This document shows positions 32,179 through 41,009 of a stretch of 64,000 nucleotides of DNA, in pieces. The notes beneath the pieces were generated by a model. That model did no database searches and had not been told where the DNA came from. It was given only the letters and a program-made list of their open reading frames with translations. The translations under genes and the position numbers were made by a program. This DNA comes from an uncultured Eubacteriales bacterium (GTDB lineage Bacteria > Bacillota > Clostridia > Oscillospirales > Acutalibacteraceae), in assembly GCA_951801675.1 (NCBI GenBank), contig CATONX010000002.1, forward strand, positions 62,001-126,000. The letters run 5' to 3'. Positions within the stretch are counted from its first letter, which is position 1; every line of letters starts with the position of its first letter.

Positions 32179-34983
32179 ATGCCTCAGGACTACAACAAGA
32201 CCCTAAATCTGCCCAAGACCGACTTTTCCATGCGCGCGGGCCTTCCGAAGAAGGAACCCGCGATGCTCGAAGAGTGGGAGAAGAGCGGGCGCTATGAAAC
32301 GCTGATGAAGAAGAACGAGGGCAAGCCCCTCTTTGTTCTCCACGACGGCCCTCCCTACGCCAACGGCGACATTCATCTGGGTACGGCCATGAACAAGACG
32401 CTCAAGGATATGATTGTGCGCTATAAGAACATGGCGGGCTTTCAGGCGCCGTACGTCCCCGGATGGGACACCCACGGCCTGCCCACCGAGCTCAAGGCGC
32501 GCAAAAAGGCGGGCGTGGAGAACTCCACCACCATTTCGCCGGTGGAGCTTCGCAAGATCTGCCGGGAGTTTGCTTTGGGGTACTTGGACGACCAGCGCAA
32601 CCAATTTAAGCGTCTGGGTGTCCTAGGCGAGTGGGACAATCCGTATATCACCCTGGTGCCGGAATACGAGGCCAAGCAGATCGAGCTGTTCGGCGAGATG
32701 GCGCTCAAGGGATACATCTATAAGGGTTTAAAGCCGGTTTACTGGTGCCCGGACTGCGAGACGGCGCTGGCGGAGGCGGAGATCGAGTATGCAAACGATC
32801 CGTGCTATTCCATCTATGTGAAGTTCGCCGTCAAGGACGACAAGGGCAAGCTCTCCGCCATGGGAGTGGACCCGGCGAAGACCTCGGTGGTCATTTGGAC
32901 CACCACCACCTGGACCATCCCGGCAAACGTGGCCATCTGCTTAGGTCCGGACTTTACCTATGCGGTCATCAAAACCGGGGACGAATTCCTCATTATGGCC
33001 GAGGAGCTTTATAAGAACGCCATGAAGGCGGCGGGCATAGAAGACTACGAAGTGGTGGGTACCCTGCCGGGCAGAGAGCTCGAATATGTGGTGACCCAGC
33101 ACCCGTTCTTGGATCGGGAATCCCTGGTCATCCTGGGCGACCATGTTACCCTGGAATCGGGCACCGGCTGCGTACATACGGCGCCGGGCCACGGCGTGGA
33201 AGACTACGACGTATGCAAAAAGAATTACCCTGAGCTTCCCATTGTGGTCCCGGTGGACAGCAAGGGCCGCATGACCAAGGAAGCGGGCGAGCAGTTCGCG
33301 GGCCTTTCCACCGACGAGGCCAACAAGGCCATCGCCGCGGAGCTGGAGCAAAGAGGCGCCCTTTTTGCGATGGAAAAAATCCACCACGATTATCCCCATT
33401 GCTGGCGGTGCAAAAAGCCGGTGCTGTTTCGAGCGACCGAACAGTGGTTCTGCTCGGTGGAGCAGTTTAAGGAGCAGGCGGTCAAGGCCATCGAGGAAGT
33501 CACCTGGACCCCCGCCTGGGGCCAGGACCGGATTACCTCCATGGTGCGTGACCGGGCCGACTGGTGTATTTCCCGGCAGCGCAAGTGGGGCGTTCCCATC
33601 CCGATTCTGTATTGTAAGGACTGCGGCAAGCCCATCGTCACCAAGGAGAGTATCGACAAAATCGCTTCCGTCTTCCGTATGGAAGGGTCTGACAGCTGGT
33701 TTGAACGGGACGCGGCGGATTTCCTGCCCGAAGGCTTTGTCTGCCCGGAATGCGGCTCCAAGAACTTTGAAAAAGAAAAAGACATCATGGACGTCTGGTT
33801 TGATTCGGGCGTTTCCCATGCGGCCGTCTGCGACGCGAGAGACTATCTGCAGTGGCCGGCGGACCTTTACCTGGAAGGCGCGGACCAGTACCGCGGCTGG
33901 TTCCAGTCCTCTCTGCTGACCTCGGTGGCCTGGCGGGGCAAGGCGCCCTATAAGGCGGTGCTTACCCACGGCTGGGTGGTGGACGGCAAGGGAGAGAAGA
34001 TGAGCAAATCCCTCGGAAACGGCATTCTGCCCTCCGAGATCATCGAAAAATACGGCGCGGATATCCTGCGGCTGTGGGTGGCGTCTTCCGACTATCAGGT
34101 GGACGTGCGCATTTCGCCGGATATCTTAAGCCAGCTTTCCGAAGCCTACCGCAAAATCCGCAACACCGCCCGGTTCATCCTTGGAAACCTGGGCGACTTT
34201 GACCCGGATAAGGACGCGGTGGCGGACAGCGCTCTTGAACCCATCGACCGTTGGGCGCTCATGCGTCTCGACGAGCTGATCGGCGTGGTCAAGGACGCGT
34301 ATGACTCCTACGAGTTCCACCGGATTTCCCATGCGATGCAGAATTTCTGTGTCATCGACCTGTCGAATTTCTACCTGGACGTCATCAAGGACCGGCTCTA
34401 TGTGGAGAAGATCGACAGTCCCTCCCGCCGGGCGGCCCAGACGGTGATTTACCGGGTGCTCGACGCCATGACCCGGATGCTCACCCCGATTTTGGCCTTC
34501 ACGGCCGAGGAAATCTGGCAGGCCATGCCTCACGATGCCTCTGCCGACAAGGAAGCCGCCATCTTTAACGACTTCCCGAAGGTTTCCGGCCTTGTCCACG
34601 ACGAGGAATTCCTCTCCCGCTGGACGAAGATCCATGCCATCCGGGAGGATGTGAAGAAAGCGCTGGAGCTTGCGCGTAACGGCAAGGTAATCGGCGCGTC
34701 GCTGGAAGCGAAGGTGACCCTGACCTGTGACGGCGAACTTTACGATTTCGTCCGCTCGGTGGAAAAAGAGCTTCCGGCGGTGTTCATCGTTTCCAAGGTG
34801 CAGGTGCAAAAGGGAAGCGCCGGCGGCTTCAAGGGCGAAGAGGTGGACGGCCTGTTCGTCACGGTGGAGAAAGCGGACGGCGAGAAGTGCGAACGCTGCT
34901 GGACCTATGAGGAATCGGTGGGCAGCGATTCGGAGCATCCCACCCTGTGCGCCCGCTGCGCGGCCATCCTGAAAGCAGAATAA
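32179..34983 (+). CDS. ileS: Isoleucyl-tRNA synthetase
   Basis: 934 residues, the bacterial type-1 IleRS with a C-terminal zinc finger. Class I motifs: HIGH as HLGT in NGDIHLGTAMNK, KMSKS as GEKMSKSLGN. The editing (CP1) domain has VVIWTTTTWTIPAN. The C-terminal zinc site is CERCWTY...CARCAAIL. Ribosome site AAAGGAG. The 71 bases upstream have no T-box, so it is not controlled in the way common for clostridial synthetases. Confidence 0.97.
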   Translation: MPQDYNKTLNLPKTDFSMRAGLPKKEPAMLEEWEKSGRYETLMKKNEGKPLFVLHDGPPYANGDIHLGTAMNKTLKDMIVRYKNMAGFQAPYVPGWDTHGLPTELKARKKAGVENSTTISPVELRKICREFALGYLDDQRNQFKRLGVLGEWDNPYITLVPEYEAKQIELFGEMALKGYIYKGLKPVYWCPDCETALAEAEIEYANDPCYSIYVKFAVKDDKGKLSAMGVDPAKTSVVIWTTTTWTIPANVAICLGPDFTYAVIKTGDEFLIMAEELYKNAMKAAGIEDYEVVGTLPGRELEYVVTQHPFLDRESLVILGDHVTLESGTGCVHTAPGHGVEDYDVCKKNYPELPIVVPVDSKGRMTKEAGEQFAGLSTDEANKAIAAELEQRGALFAMEKIHHDYPHCWRCKKPVLFRATEQWFCSVEQFKEQAVKAIEEVTWTPAWGQDRITSMVRDRADWCISRQRKWGVPIPILYCKDCGKPIVTKESIDKIASVFRMEGSDSWFERDAADFLPEGFVCPECGSKNFEKEKDIMDVWFDSGVSHAAVCDARDYLQWPADLYLEGADQYRGWFQSSLLTSVAWRGKAPYKAVLTHGWVVDGKGEKMSKSLGNGILPSEIIEKYGADILRLWVASSDYQVDVRISPDILSQLSEAYRKIRNTARFILGNLGDFDPDKDAVADSALEPIDRWALMRLDELIGVVKDAYDSYEFHRISHAMQNFCVIDLSNFYLDVIKDRLYVEKIDSPSRRAAQTVIYRVLDAMTRMLTPILAFTAEEIWQAMPHDASADKEAAIFNDFPKVSGLVHDEEFLSRWTKIHAIREDVKKALELARNGKVIGASLEAKVTLTCDGELYDFVRSVEKELPAVFIVSKVQVQKGSAGGFKGEEVDGLFVTVEKADGEKCERCWTYEESVGSDSEHPTLCARCAAILKAE

Positions 34984-35078
34984 TGAATTTTGGCTACGGT
35001 GCGCTGGGGATTTATTTCCCGGCGCGCCGTCCCTGTGTTTATGAAATACCCCCGTGTAGCGGGGAAAGGAGCGTTCGT

Positions 35079-35555
35079 ATGCCCCTGATTGTAATTGTGG
35101 CAGTGGCCCTGCTGGTAGGAATCGACCAGCTCATTAAGCTATGGGCTTCCCAGACGCTGGCGGCGGTGGGAAGCATCCCGGTGATCGAAGGCGTGTTCGA
35201 GTTCTCTTATGTGGAGAACCGGGGCGCCGCCTTCGGCATTTTGCAGGATCAGCGCTGGATTTTTATCGTCCTGACCATTGCGGTGGTTGCGGCGGCCGTC
35301 TGGCTGCTCTTTTCCGGCCGGGTCAAGAGCTGGCTGGTGCGAACTCCCATCATTCTGGCATTGGCCGGTGGCGTGGGCAACCTGATCGATCGGATTTGGC
35401 ACGGCTATGTGGTGGACATGTTCTATTTTAAGCTGATTGACTTTGCCGTCTTTAACTTTGCGGACGTCTGCGTGGTGGTGGGCTGTATATGGCTGATCCT
35501 GTCCATTCTGTTCGTGCCCGATGCCATCCGCTGGCGCAAAACGCCCGCCGCCTAA
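35079..35555 (+). CDS. lspA: Lipoprotein signal peptidase (SPase II)
   Basis: 158 residues with four membrane helices. It cleaves prolipoprotein signal peptides. The two catalytic aspartates are in GNLIDRIWHGYVVDM and FAVFNFADVCVVVG; VENRGAAFGIL is the conserved periplasmic block, and the N-terminus has IDQLIKLWA. The start is the ATG at 35079 with AAAGGAG upstream. It is followed closely by the pseudouridine synthase, the classic lspA-rluD pair. Confidence 0.96.
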   Translation: MPLIVIVAVALLVGIDQLIKLWASQTLAAVGSIPVIEGVFEFSYVENRGAAFGILQDQRWIFIVLTIAVVAAAVWLLFSGRVKSWLVRTPIILALAGGVGNLIDRIWHGYVVDMFYFKLIDFAVFNFADVCVVVGCIWLILSILFVPDAIRWRKTPAA

Positions 35556-35568
35556 AAAGGAGAAAACG

Positions 35569-36483
35569 GTGGAGAAACACACACTGGTTCCAAACAGGGA
35601 AGAGGACGGCCAAAGGTTGGACGTGTTTGTGGCCGCCCGCCTGCCGGACCTGACCCGCTCCGCCGCCCAGAAGCTGGCGAAAGAGGGGCTTTTGACAGTG
35701 GCGGGGAAACCCGCCGGAAAGAACCTGCGGGTGCAGGAAGGCCGGCCGGTGGAGATAACGGTACCAGACCCGGTGGAGCTGTCCGCCAAGCCGGAAAACA
35801 TCCCTCTCGACATTGTCTATGAGGACAACGACCTGCTGGTGGTCAACAAGCCCAAAGGCATGGTGGTCCACCCGGCCCCCGGCAATCCGGACTCCACGTT
35901 GGTCAACGCCCTGCTTTTTCACTGCAAGGACGGCCTTTCCGGCATCAACGGGGTGCTCCGCCCCGGCATTGTCCACCGCATTGACAAGGACACCAGCGGC
36001 CTTTTGATGGTGGCGAAAAACGACTTTGCCCATCAGTCCCTGGCCGCTCAAATCCAGGTCCATTCCTTTACCCGGGAATACGAAGCGGTGGTCTACGGCA
36101 ACGTAAAGGAGGACGAGGGCACCGTGTCCGCCCCCATCGGACGGCATCCGGTGGAACGAAAGCGCATGGCGGTAGTCAAGGGCGGCCGGGAAGCGGTCAC
36201 CCATTTCCGGGTTCTGGCCCGGTACCAGGGCTTCACCCATCTGCGCTTGCGGCTGGAAACCGGGCGCACCCACCAAATCCGGGTGCACATGGCTTATCTG
36301 GGCCATCCGGTGGCCGGGGACCCGGTCTATGGCCCGAAAAAAGTCATCGAGCGGCTCTGCGGCCAATGCCTGCATGCGAAGGTGCTGGGCTTTGTGCATC
36401 CGCGTACCGGGGAAGCCATGCGGTTTGAAAGCGAACTGCCCGGGTATTTCACCGGCTTTTTGCATACCCTGTCTCCCTTATAA
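35569..36483 (+). CDS. RluD-type 23S rRNA pseudouridine synthase
   Basis: 304 residues. The start is the GTG at 35569 with AAAAAGGAG upstream; the frame is open to 35521 inside lspA but has no site. An N-terminal S4 RNA-binding domain (about 15-75; GQRLDVFVAARLPDLTRSAA) precedes the catalytic domain with HRIDKDTSGLLMVAK, whose Asp is the nucleophile, and RLETGRTHQIRVHMAYLGHP. It belongs to the RluA/RluC/RluD family; the exact uridine cannot be told. Confidence 0.92.
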   Translation: MEKHTLVPNREEDGQRLDVFVAARLPDLTRSAAQKLAKEGLLTVAGKPAGKNLRVQEGRPVEITVPDPVELSAKPENIPLDIVYEDNDLLVVNKPKGMVVHPAPGNPDSTLVNALLFHCKDGLSGINGVLRPGIVHRIDKDTSGLLMVAKNDFAHQSLAAQIQVHSFTREYEAVVYGNVKEDEGTVSAPIGRHPVERKRMAVVKGGREAVTHFRVLARYQGFTHLRLRLETGRTHQIRVHMAYLGHPVAGDPVYGPKKVIERLCGQCLHAKVLGFVHPRTGEAMRFESELPGYFTGFLHTLSPL

Positions 36484-36586
36484 GGAAGCAAAACGCGAAT
36501 ACGGCGCCTGCCTGAATTTTGCCGAGAGGCGGGCAGACTTTTAGCAGAACCTGGCCGCCGGCGGCAGCGGCAAAGTGAACCATTCT

Positions 36587-37408
36587 ATGCAAAAACCATT
36601 CGAAGGCTTTTTATTGGCGTCCGACCTGGACGGCACTCTTTTAAACGATCAGGGCGTCATTTCCCAGAAGAACATCGACGCGGTACAGGAATTTGTGGAC
36701 GGCGGCGGCCTTTTCACCATTGCTACCGGCCGGACGGTCAGCTCCGCCCAGCAGTATGTGGAGAAGCTGGTGGTCAACGCCCCGGTCATCGTCACAAACG
36801 GCAGCCTGATGTACGACTACCGCACGAACACCATTCCCTGGGACGCGCCTTTGCCCGAAGAGGCTCGGGGCCTGGTGCGGGCGGTGCTCGACCATATGCC
36901 TCACGTGGGGGTGGAGGTCAGCTCCGGGCGGGAGCTGTATGTTCTCAAAGCAAACGCCACCACCCACGAGCATCTTAAATACGAGAACATCGACGCGGTT
37001 TTCTGTACCATGGAGGAGCTTCCTAGCGTGTGGCACAAGGTGCTCTACGAGCTTCCGCCGGAGCACCTGCAGGAAATCATCGACTTCTGCGAGAAGGTTC
37101 CCTACCGAGAGGTCGAGTACATGCGCTCGGCGAAAATATTTTATGAGATGATACCCAAGGGCGCTCACAAGGGTGCGGCTCTCCATGCCCTGGCCGCAAA
37201 ACTGGGGATTCCCCTTGACAAAACCGTCGCAATCGGCGATTATTATAATGACTTAGGATTCATTAAAGCGGGCGGCATTGGGATCACTCCCCAAAACGCC
37301 CCCGATGACATCAAGAAGCTGGCCGACGTGGTCGTGTGCTCAAACAACGAGGGCGCCATCGCGGGAGCGGTTTCCTACCTCAGAGGGCTTTGCTCACAAA
37401 GCGCGTAA
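36587..37408 (+). CDS. Cof-type HAD phosphatase
   Basis: 273 residues from the ATG at 36587 (a GTG four codons earlier is equally poor in ribosome site). HAD motif I DLDGTLLN, motif II in IATGRT, a C2 cap domain in the middle, motif III KGAALHALAAKLGI and motif IV IGDYYNDLGFIKAGG. Cof-type enzymes dephosphorylate sugar phosphates and flavin or PLP-like cofactors; the substrate is not readable. The D-x-x-N-D variant Y-Y-N-D in motif IV keeps the metal Asp. Confidence 0.88.
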   Translation: MQKPFEGFLLASDLDGTLLNDQGVISQKNIDAVQEFVDGGGLFTIATGRTVSSAQQYVEKLVVNAPVIVTNGSLMYDYRTNTIPWDAPLPEEARGLVRAVLDHMPHVGVEVSSGRELYVLKANATTHEHLKYENIDAVFCTMEELPSVWHKVLYELPPEHLQEIIDFCEKVPYREVEYMRSAKIFYEMIPKGAHKGAALHALAAKLGIPLDKTVAIGDYYNDLGFIKAGGIGITPQNAPDDIKKLADVVVCSNNEGAIAGAVSYLRGLCSQSA

Positions 37409-37525
37409 AAGAAGGGAACGCGGTTTGTGAGCGGAGAAGTTCCCCGCTTTTTGAACACTGCGGCAGTCAAAGGGTTTGTAGCCCGCGCCCGCCGCACATA
37501 TATTACATAGGAGGAATGCGTAACC

Positions 37526-38380
37526 ATGGACGATGCAAAAAAAACACAGCTTGCCGTTACGGCGACCCGCGTCCGGATGGGCATCCTGGAAGGCGTTTAT
37601 AACGCCAAGTCCGGCCATCCCGGCGGCTCCCTTTCCATTGCCGACTATTTGACCTATCTCTACTTTGAGGAAATGAACATCGACCCGAAAAACCCCAAGT
37701 GGGCTGATCGGGATCGTTTTGTCCTTTCGAAGGGCCACTGCGCGCCGGCGCTTTACTCGGTGCTGGCTCACCGGGGTTATTTCCCGGTGGAGCACCTTTC
37801 CACCCTGCGTAAACTAAGCTCCAACCTCCAGGGCCACCCGGACATGAAGGGGACCCCGGGTGTGGACATGTCCTCCGGCTCTCTGGGCCAGGGCATCTCC
37901 GCCGCCGTGGGCATGGCGCTGGCCGGCAAGCTGGACAAGAAGGATTTCCGCGTCTACACCGTGCTGGGTGACGGCGAAATCCAGGAAGGCCAGGTCTGGG
38001 AGGCATGTATGTTTGCCGCCGCCAAGAAGCTGGACAATTTGGTCGGCTATGTGGATAACAACAATCTGCAGATCGACGGCACCGTGGAGGAGGTCAACTC
38101 CCCCTATCCGATCCCCGAAAAGTTCGCCGCCTTCGGCTGGCACGTGATCGAGATCGACGGCCATGATTTCGACCAGATCGAAAAGGCCCTGGCTGAAGCC
38201 AAGACCGTCAAGGGCAAGCCCACCATGATCGTGGCCAAGTCCATCAAGGGCAAGGGCGTTTCCTATATGGAGAACAACGTCTCCTGGCACGGCTCCGCGC
38301 CCAAGCAGGAGCAGTACGAAATCGGCATGAAAGAACTCGGCGACGCGCTCGCCGCATTGGAGGTGCAGGTCAATGGCTGA
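37526..38380 (+). CDS. Transketolase, N-terminal (TPP-binding) subunit
   Basis: 284 residues: the thiamine-diphosphate half of transketolase as a separate protein, as common in Clostridia and archaea. KSGHPGGSLS, VLSKGHCAPALY, DMSSGSLGQGISAAVGMAL and the TPP motif GDGEIQEGQVWEA...NNNLQIDG are present. Ribosome site AGGAGG. It overlaps the C-terminal subunit gene by 8 bases. Together they move two-carbon units in the non-oxidative pentose phosphate pathway, feeding ribose and erythrose-4-phosphate synthesis. Confidence 0.94.
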   Translation: MDDAKKTQLAVTATRVRMGILEGVYNAKSGHPGGSLSIADYLTYLYFEEMNIDPKNPKWADRDRFVLSKGHCAPALYSVLAHRGYFPVEHLSTLRKLSSNLQGHPDMKGTPGVDMSSGSLGQGISAAVGMALAGKLDKKDFRVYTVLGDGEIQEGQVWEACMFAAAKKLDNLVGYVDNNNLQIDGTVEEVNSPYPIPEKFAAFGWHVIEIDGHDFDQIEKALAEAKTVKGKPTMIVAKSIKGKGVSYMENNVSWHGSAPKQEQYEIGMKELGDALAALEVQVNG

Positions 38381-39320
38381 TGTGGTGAAGAAGGCAACGC
38401 GCGACAGCTACGGCGCGGCCCTTGTGGAACTGGGTGCGAAAAACCCGAATCTGGTTGTTTTGGACGCAGACCTGGCCGCCGCCACCAAGACCGGCGGCTT
38501 CAAGAAGGCCTATCCCGACCGCTTTTTTGACTGCGGTATTGCGGAAGGCAACATGATTTCCCTGGCAGCGGGCCTGACCGCCGCGGGTAAGCTGGTGTTC
38601 GCCAGCTCCTTTGCGATGTTTGCCGCCGGCCGCGCCTTTGAGCAGGTACGTAACGCCGTGGGCTATACCCACCTGCCGGTGAAGATCGGCGCCACCCATG
38701 CCGGCCTCTCGGTAGGCGAGGACGGGGCGACCCATCAGTGCTGTGAGGACATTGGCCTGATGCGCACCATCCCCGGCATGACCATCATCAATCCCGCCGA
38801 CGACGTGGAAGCCCGCAAGGCGGTGTTTGCCGCGGCGGAGTTTGACGGCCCGGTTTACATGCGTTTTGGCCGCCTGGCGGTCCCGACCCTGTTTGACGAA
38901 AGCTATGACTTCCAGATCGGCAAGGGCGTGCAGCTGGCTGAGGGCAACGATGTGACCATCGTGGCCACCGGTTTGATGGTAGGCGAAGCCATCAAGGCCA
39001 GAGAGCTTCTGGCGAACGACGGCATTTCCGCCCGCCTGATCAACATCCACACCATTAAGCCCATCGATAAGGATATCATCATCAAGGCAGCCCAGGAAAC
39101 CGGCGCCATCGTTACCACCGAGGAGCACAACATCATCGGTGGCCTCGGCAGCGCGGTGTGCGAGGTGCTTTCCGAAGCCTGCCCGACGCCGGTCATCCGC
39201 AACGGCGTGGAGGATACCTTCGGCAAGTCCGCTCCGGCGTTGGAGGTGCTCGAGTACTTCGGCCTGACGGCCCAGAAGATCGTGGCCCAGGCGAAGCAGG
39301 CTATTGCAATGAAGAAATAA
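38373..39320 (+). CDS. Transketolase, C-terminal (pyrimidine-binding) subunit
   Basis: 315 residues: pyrimidine-binding plus C-terminal domains. The TPP-activating Glu is in FFDCGIAEGNM; GATHQCCEDIGLMRTIPGM and NIHTIKPIDKDIII are family blocks. It starts 8 bases inside the partner gene, GGAGGTG lies just upstream, and the two should be made in equal amounts. A terminator follows. Confidence 0.94.
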   Translation: MADVVKKATRDSYGAALVELGAKNPNLVVLDADLAAATKTGGFKKAYPDRFFDCGIAEGNMISLAAGLTAAGKLVFASSFAMFAAGRAFEQVRNAVGYTHLPVKIGATHAGLSVGEDGATHQCCEDIGLMRTIPGMTIINPADDVEARKAVFAAAEFDGPVYMRFGRLAVPTLFDESYDFQIGKGVQLAEGNDVTIVATGLMVGEAIKARELLANDGISARLINIHTIKPIDKDIIIKAAQETGAIVTTEEHNIIGGLGSAVCEVLSEACPTPVIRNGVEDTFGKSAPALEVLEYFGLTAQKIVAQAKQAIAMKK

Positions 39321-39343
39321 GAAAGCCCCGAGAAAGGGAAGAG

Positions 39344-39373
39344 AAGGCCCGGCGTTATACGCCGGGCCTTTTT
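39344..39373 (+). terminator. Terminator after the transketolase genes
   Basis: AAGGCCCGGCGT (39344-39355), loop TAT, ACGCCGGGCCTT (39359-39370), then TTT. Confidence 0.92.
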
Positions 39374-39393
39374 GATGCAGAAGAAAAGGGAAA

Positions 39394-39420
39394 GCTTGTG
39401 TGAATAATATTCATACAAGC
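39394..39420. repeat. 12-bp inverted repeat
   Basis: GCTTGTGTGAAT (39394-39405) and ATTCATACAAGC (39409-39420), one G-T pair, loop AAT. It lies between two terminators; either a regulator site or a spare hairpin. Confidence 0.5.
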
Positions 39421-39446
39421 GGCCCAAGGCTACGATCAGGCACAGA

Positions 39447-39474
39447 AAAGGCCGCCGGTTAACCGGCGGCCTTT
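39447..39474 (-). terminator. Palindromic terminator of the XRE gene
   Basis: A 28-base perfect palindrome; on the minus strand it is followed by TTTTCTG and lies 4 bases past the XRE stop codon. It may also back up the plus-strand terminator. Confidence 0.75.
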
Positions 39475-39477
39475 CTC

Positions 39478-39714
39478 TTAATCAAATTCAAACAGCAATT
39501 TTGGCTCAATTTCCAGAGCATCTGCAATATCAAATAGAACGACCACAGAAAAAGAAGAAGCAATATTAGGGGCTTCAATGTAGCTTAAGTACCCAAGAGA
39601 TATATTCGCCAGATTGGCGAGTTGTTCTTGTGTCAGCCCTTTCTTTTTGCGATAGTAGGAGATATTCAAACCCAACTGCCGGTATTTGTCCTTATGCTTT
39701 TCATTCTCTGCCAT
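39478..39714 (-). CDS. Small XRE-family regulator (copy 1)
   Basis: 78 residues from the ATG at 39712-39714 (GAGGTGAG upstream). A single helix-turn-helix of the Cro/CI type: KGLTQEQLANLANISLGYLS, then SFSVVVLFDIADALEIEPKL. There is no ligand domain. It is a clear paralogue of the gene at 39776-40006 (about two thirds of residues identical by eye), arranged in tandem on the same strand about 60 bases apart. Such single-domain XRE proteins often regulate themselves and neighbouring genes. Confidence 0.85.
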   Translation of the reverse strand: MAENEKHKDKYRQLGLNISYYRKKKGLTQEQLANLANISLGYLSYIEAPNIASSFSVVVLFDIADALEIEPKLLFEFD

Positions 39715-39775
39715 ACATCTCACCTCACAAGACCTATTGTTGTGGATGAACTAGAATAGAACGAATATCGGTAAT

Positions 39776-40006
39776 TTATTCAAATAGTAATTTGGGGTCT
39801 ATTCCCAAAGCGTCCGCAATGTCAAATAAGACGACTATCGAGAAGGAAGAGGTGAGATTTGGCGCTTCAATATGACTCAAATAGCCGCGAGAAATATGAG
39901 CTAGATCAGCTAAATCTTCTTGGCTAATTCCATTTAATTTCCGATAATGAGAAATGTTTAGAGCTAAGCGGCGAAATTTATCTTTATGTCTTTCATTTTG
40001 TGTCAT
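39776..40006 (-). CDS. Small XRE-family regulator (copy 2)
   Basis: 76 residues. The start is the ATG at 40004-40006 behind GAGGTGATTGG; the frame is open upstream but AT-rich and without a site. The HTH reads NGISQEDLADLAHISRGYLS, and the C-terminus SFSIVVLFDIADALGIDPKL matches copy 1 nearly residue for residue. Divergent from the 53-residue gene at 40137. Base composition is more AT-rich than the neighbours, hinting at acquisition. Confidence 0.83.
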   Translation of the reverse strand: MTQNERHKDKFRRLALNISHYRKLNGISQEDLADLAHISRGYLSHIEAPNLTSSFSIVVLFDIADALGIDPKLLFE

Positions 40007-40054
40007 ACCAATCACCTCAAGATAATTGTATGACAAGATAAGAAAGTTATCCGC

Positions 40055-40083
40055 TTGACTAATGGTCGCGTGTGCGCTATAAT
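40055..40083 (+). promoter_or_regulatory. Promoter of the 53-residue gene
   Basis: TTGACT (40055-40060), 17 bases, TATAAT (40078-40083). An AT-rich palindromic stretch (40091-40114) follows. Confidence 0.75.
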
Positions 40084-40136
40084 AGGCAGCAAATATTATA
40101 ATATAAATATATATTGCGAGAAATCGAGGGAATACC

Positions 40137-40298
40137 ATGCAGTTCGTCATCCATTTGGACAATCTGACCGCTGCCTTTTACCAGGACGTGGCCGACGTTT
40201 TAGGAAAGCCGGTGGAATTTATCCTGGAAGATACCCTAGAGCATGAGGCGGAGCAGGTGGTCCGCCATGTCGTAGAAGAAGGAGGAAAGCAGCCTTGA
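40137..40298 (+). CDS. 53-residue protein of unknown function
   Basis: ATG at 40137-40139 behind GAGGG; ends TGA at 40296-40298. The sequence is amphipathic and acidic: MQFVIHLDNLTAAFYQDVAD, VLGKPVEFILEDTLEHEAEQ, then VVRHVVEEGG. It looks folded (regular hydrophobic spacing, likely helix-turn-helix of two or three helices) rather than random. It has its own promoter and ends inside a terminator. No family recognised. It lies beside the two XRE regulators, which may control it. Confidence 0.6.
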   Translation: MQFVIHLDNLTAAFYQDVADVLGKPVEFILEDTLEHEAEQVVRHVVEEGGKQP

Positions 40299-40317
40299 CG
40301 CTTCCCTCCTTCTTCTA
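40273..40317. terminator. Shared terminator overlapping two gene ends
   Basis: TAGAAGAAGGAGG (40273-40285) pairs with CCTCCTTCTTCTA (40305-40317), plus AAGC/GCTT inside. On the plus strand ATTTTT follows. It covers the last codons of the 53-residue gene and the stop codon of nrdG. Confidence 0.7.
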
Positions 40318-40845
40318 GTATTTTTCCCACTCCCGTTCTACCGCGTTTCCCGCCTTAAGCGAAGCAGGCACGTCGATGACCCGCTGGTTTTTGCTGCCGC
40401 GAAACTGCAAAGACAGGCTGCGTTCCTCCAGAACGAACTTCCCGTCCACCAAAATGTCCGTTTCCCGCAAAAGGGCCTTCCAGCCTTCGTGCGCCTCAAA
40501 CCCGGCCAGAAGCTCTTCAAAGGTGTAGCCCGTGTAGGTGATGATGTTGTACCCCGCTTCGTGGGCGGCCCTTGCCAGCCTGGCAAACCCGTTCGCCTGG
40601 AAAAACGGGTCTCCGCCCGACAGGGTCAGACCCTTAAGAAGGGGATTCTTCTTCGCCTCCCGCAAGAGGTTGCCCACCGTGGAGTCGTATCCCCCCGCCG
40701 GGTCGTGGGTTTCGGGGTTGTGACAGCCCTTGCAGTGGTGGGGGCACCCCTGGGCGAACACCACCATGCGGATTCCCGGCCCGTCCACAATGGACTCCCG
40801 TATTACCCCCGCCAGCCGCAGCGGGGTTTCTTCCAGCGTCTGCAT
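40315..40845 (-). CDS. nrdG: Anaerobic ribonucleotide reductase activating protein
   Basis: 176 residues, radical-SAM activase that installs the glycyl radical on NrdD. The cluster motif is CPHHCKGC (C-x3-C-x2-C); LTLSGGDPFFQ is the SAM-binding GGE-like block and DILVDGKF a later one. The start is the ATG at 40843-40845 with AAAGGAG upstream; the frame runs 20 codons further without a site. It follows nrdD on the same strand. Confidence 0.95.
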   Translation of the reverse strand: MQTLEETPLRLAGVIRESIVDGPGIRMVVFAQGCPHHCKGCHNPETHDPAGGYDSTVGNLLREAKKNPLLKGLTLSGGDPFFQANGFARLARAAHEAGYNIITYTGYTFEELLAGFEAHEGWKALLRETDILVDGKFVLEERSLSLQFRGSKNQRVIDVPASLKAGNAVEREWEKY

Positions 40846-40903
40846 TCCGATTGCTCCTTTGCATCCCGGACGGGGTGTGCCGCCCAAGACTTTCTTACGC
40901 CAC

Positions 40904-40935
40904 AAGGCTGGCAGGAGAAACCTCCTGCCAGCCTT
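40904..40935. terminator. Hairpin between nrdD and nrdG
   Basis: A 14-bp perfect stem (40904-40917 with 40922-40935) and AAAC loop. The T-run is weak (TT on both arms), so on the nrdDG transcript it may be a partial terminator or an RNA stability element that lowers nrdG relative to nrdD. Confidence 0.5.
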
Positions 40936-41009
40936 TGATTTCTCATTCTTATGCCCCGACGGTTTGATCTACCCTTTTGGTAAAGAAAAAGGGAGATCCC
41001 TTCCGGCGC

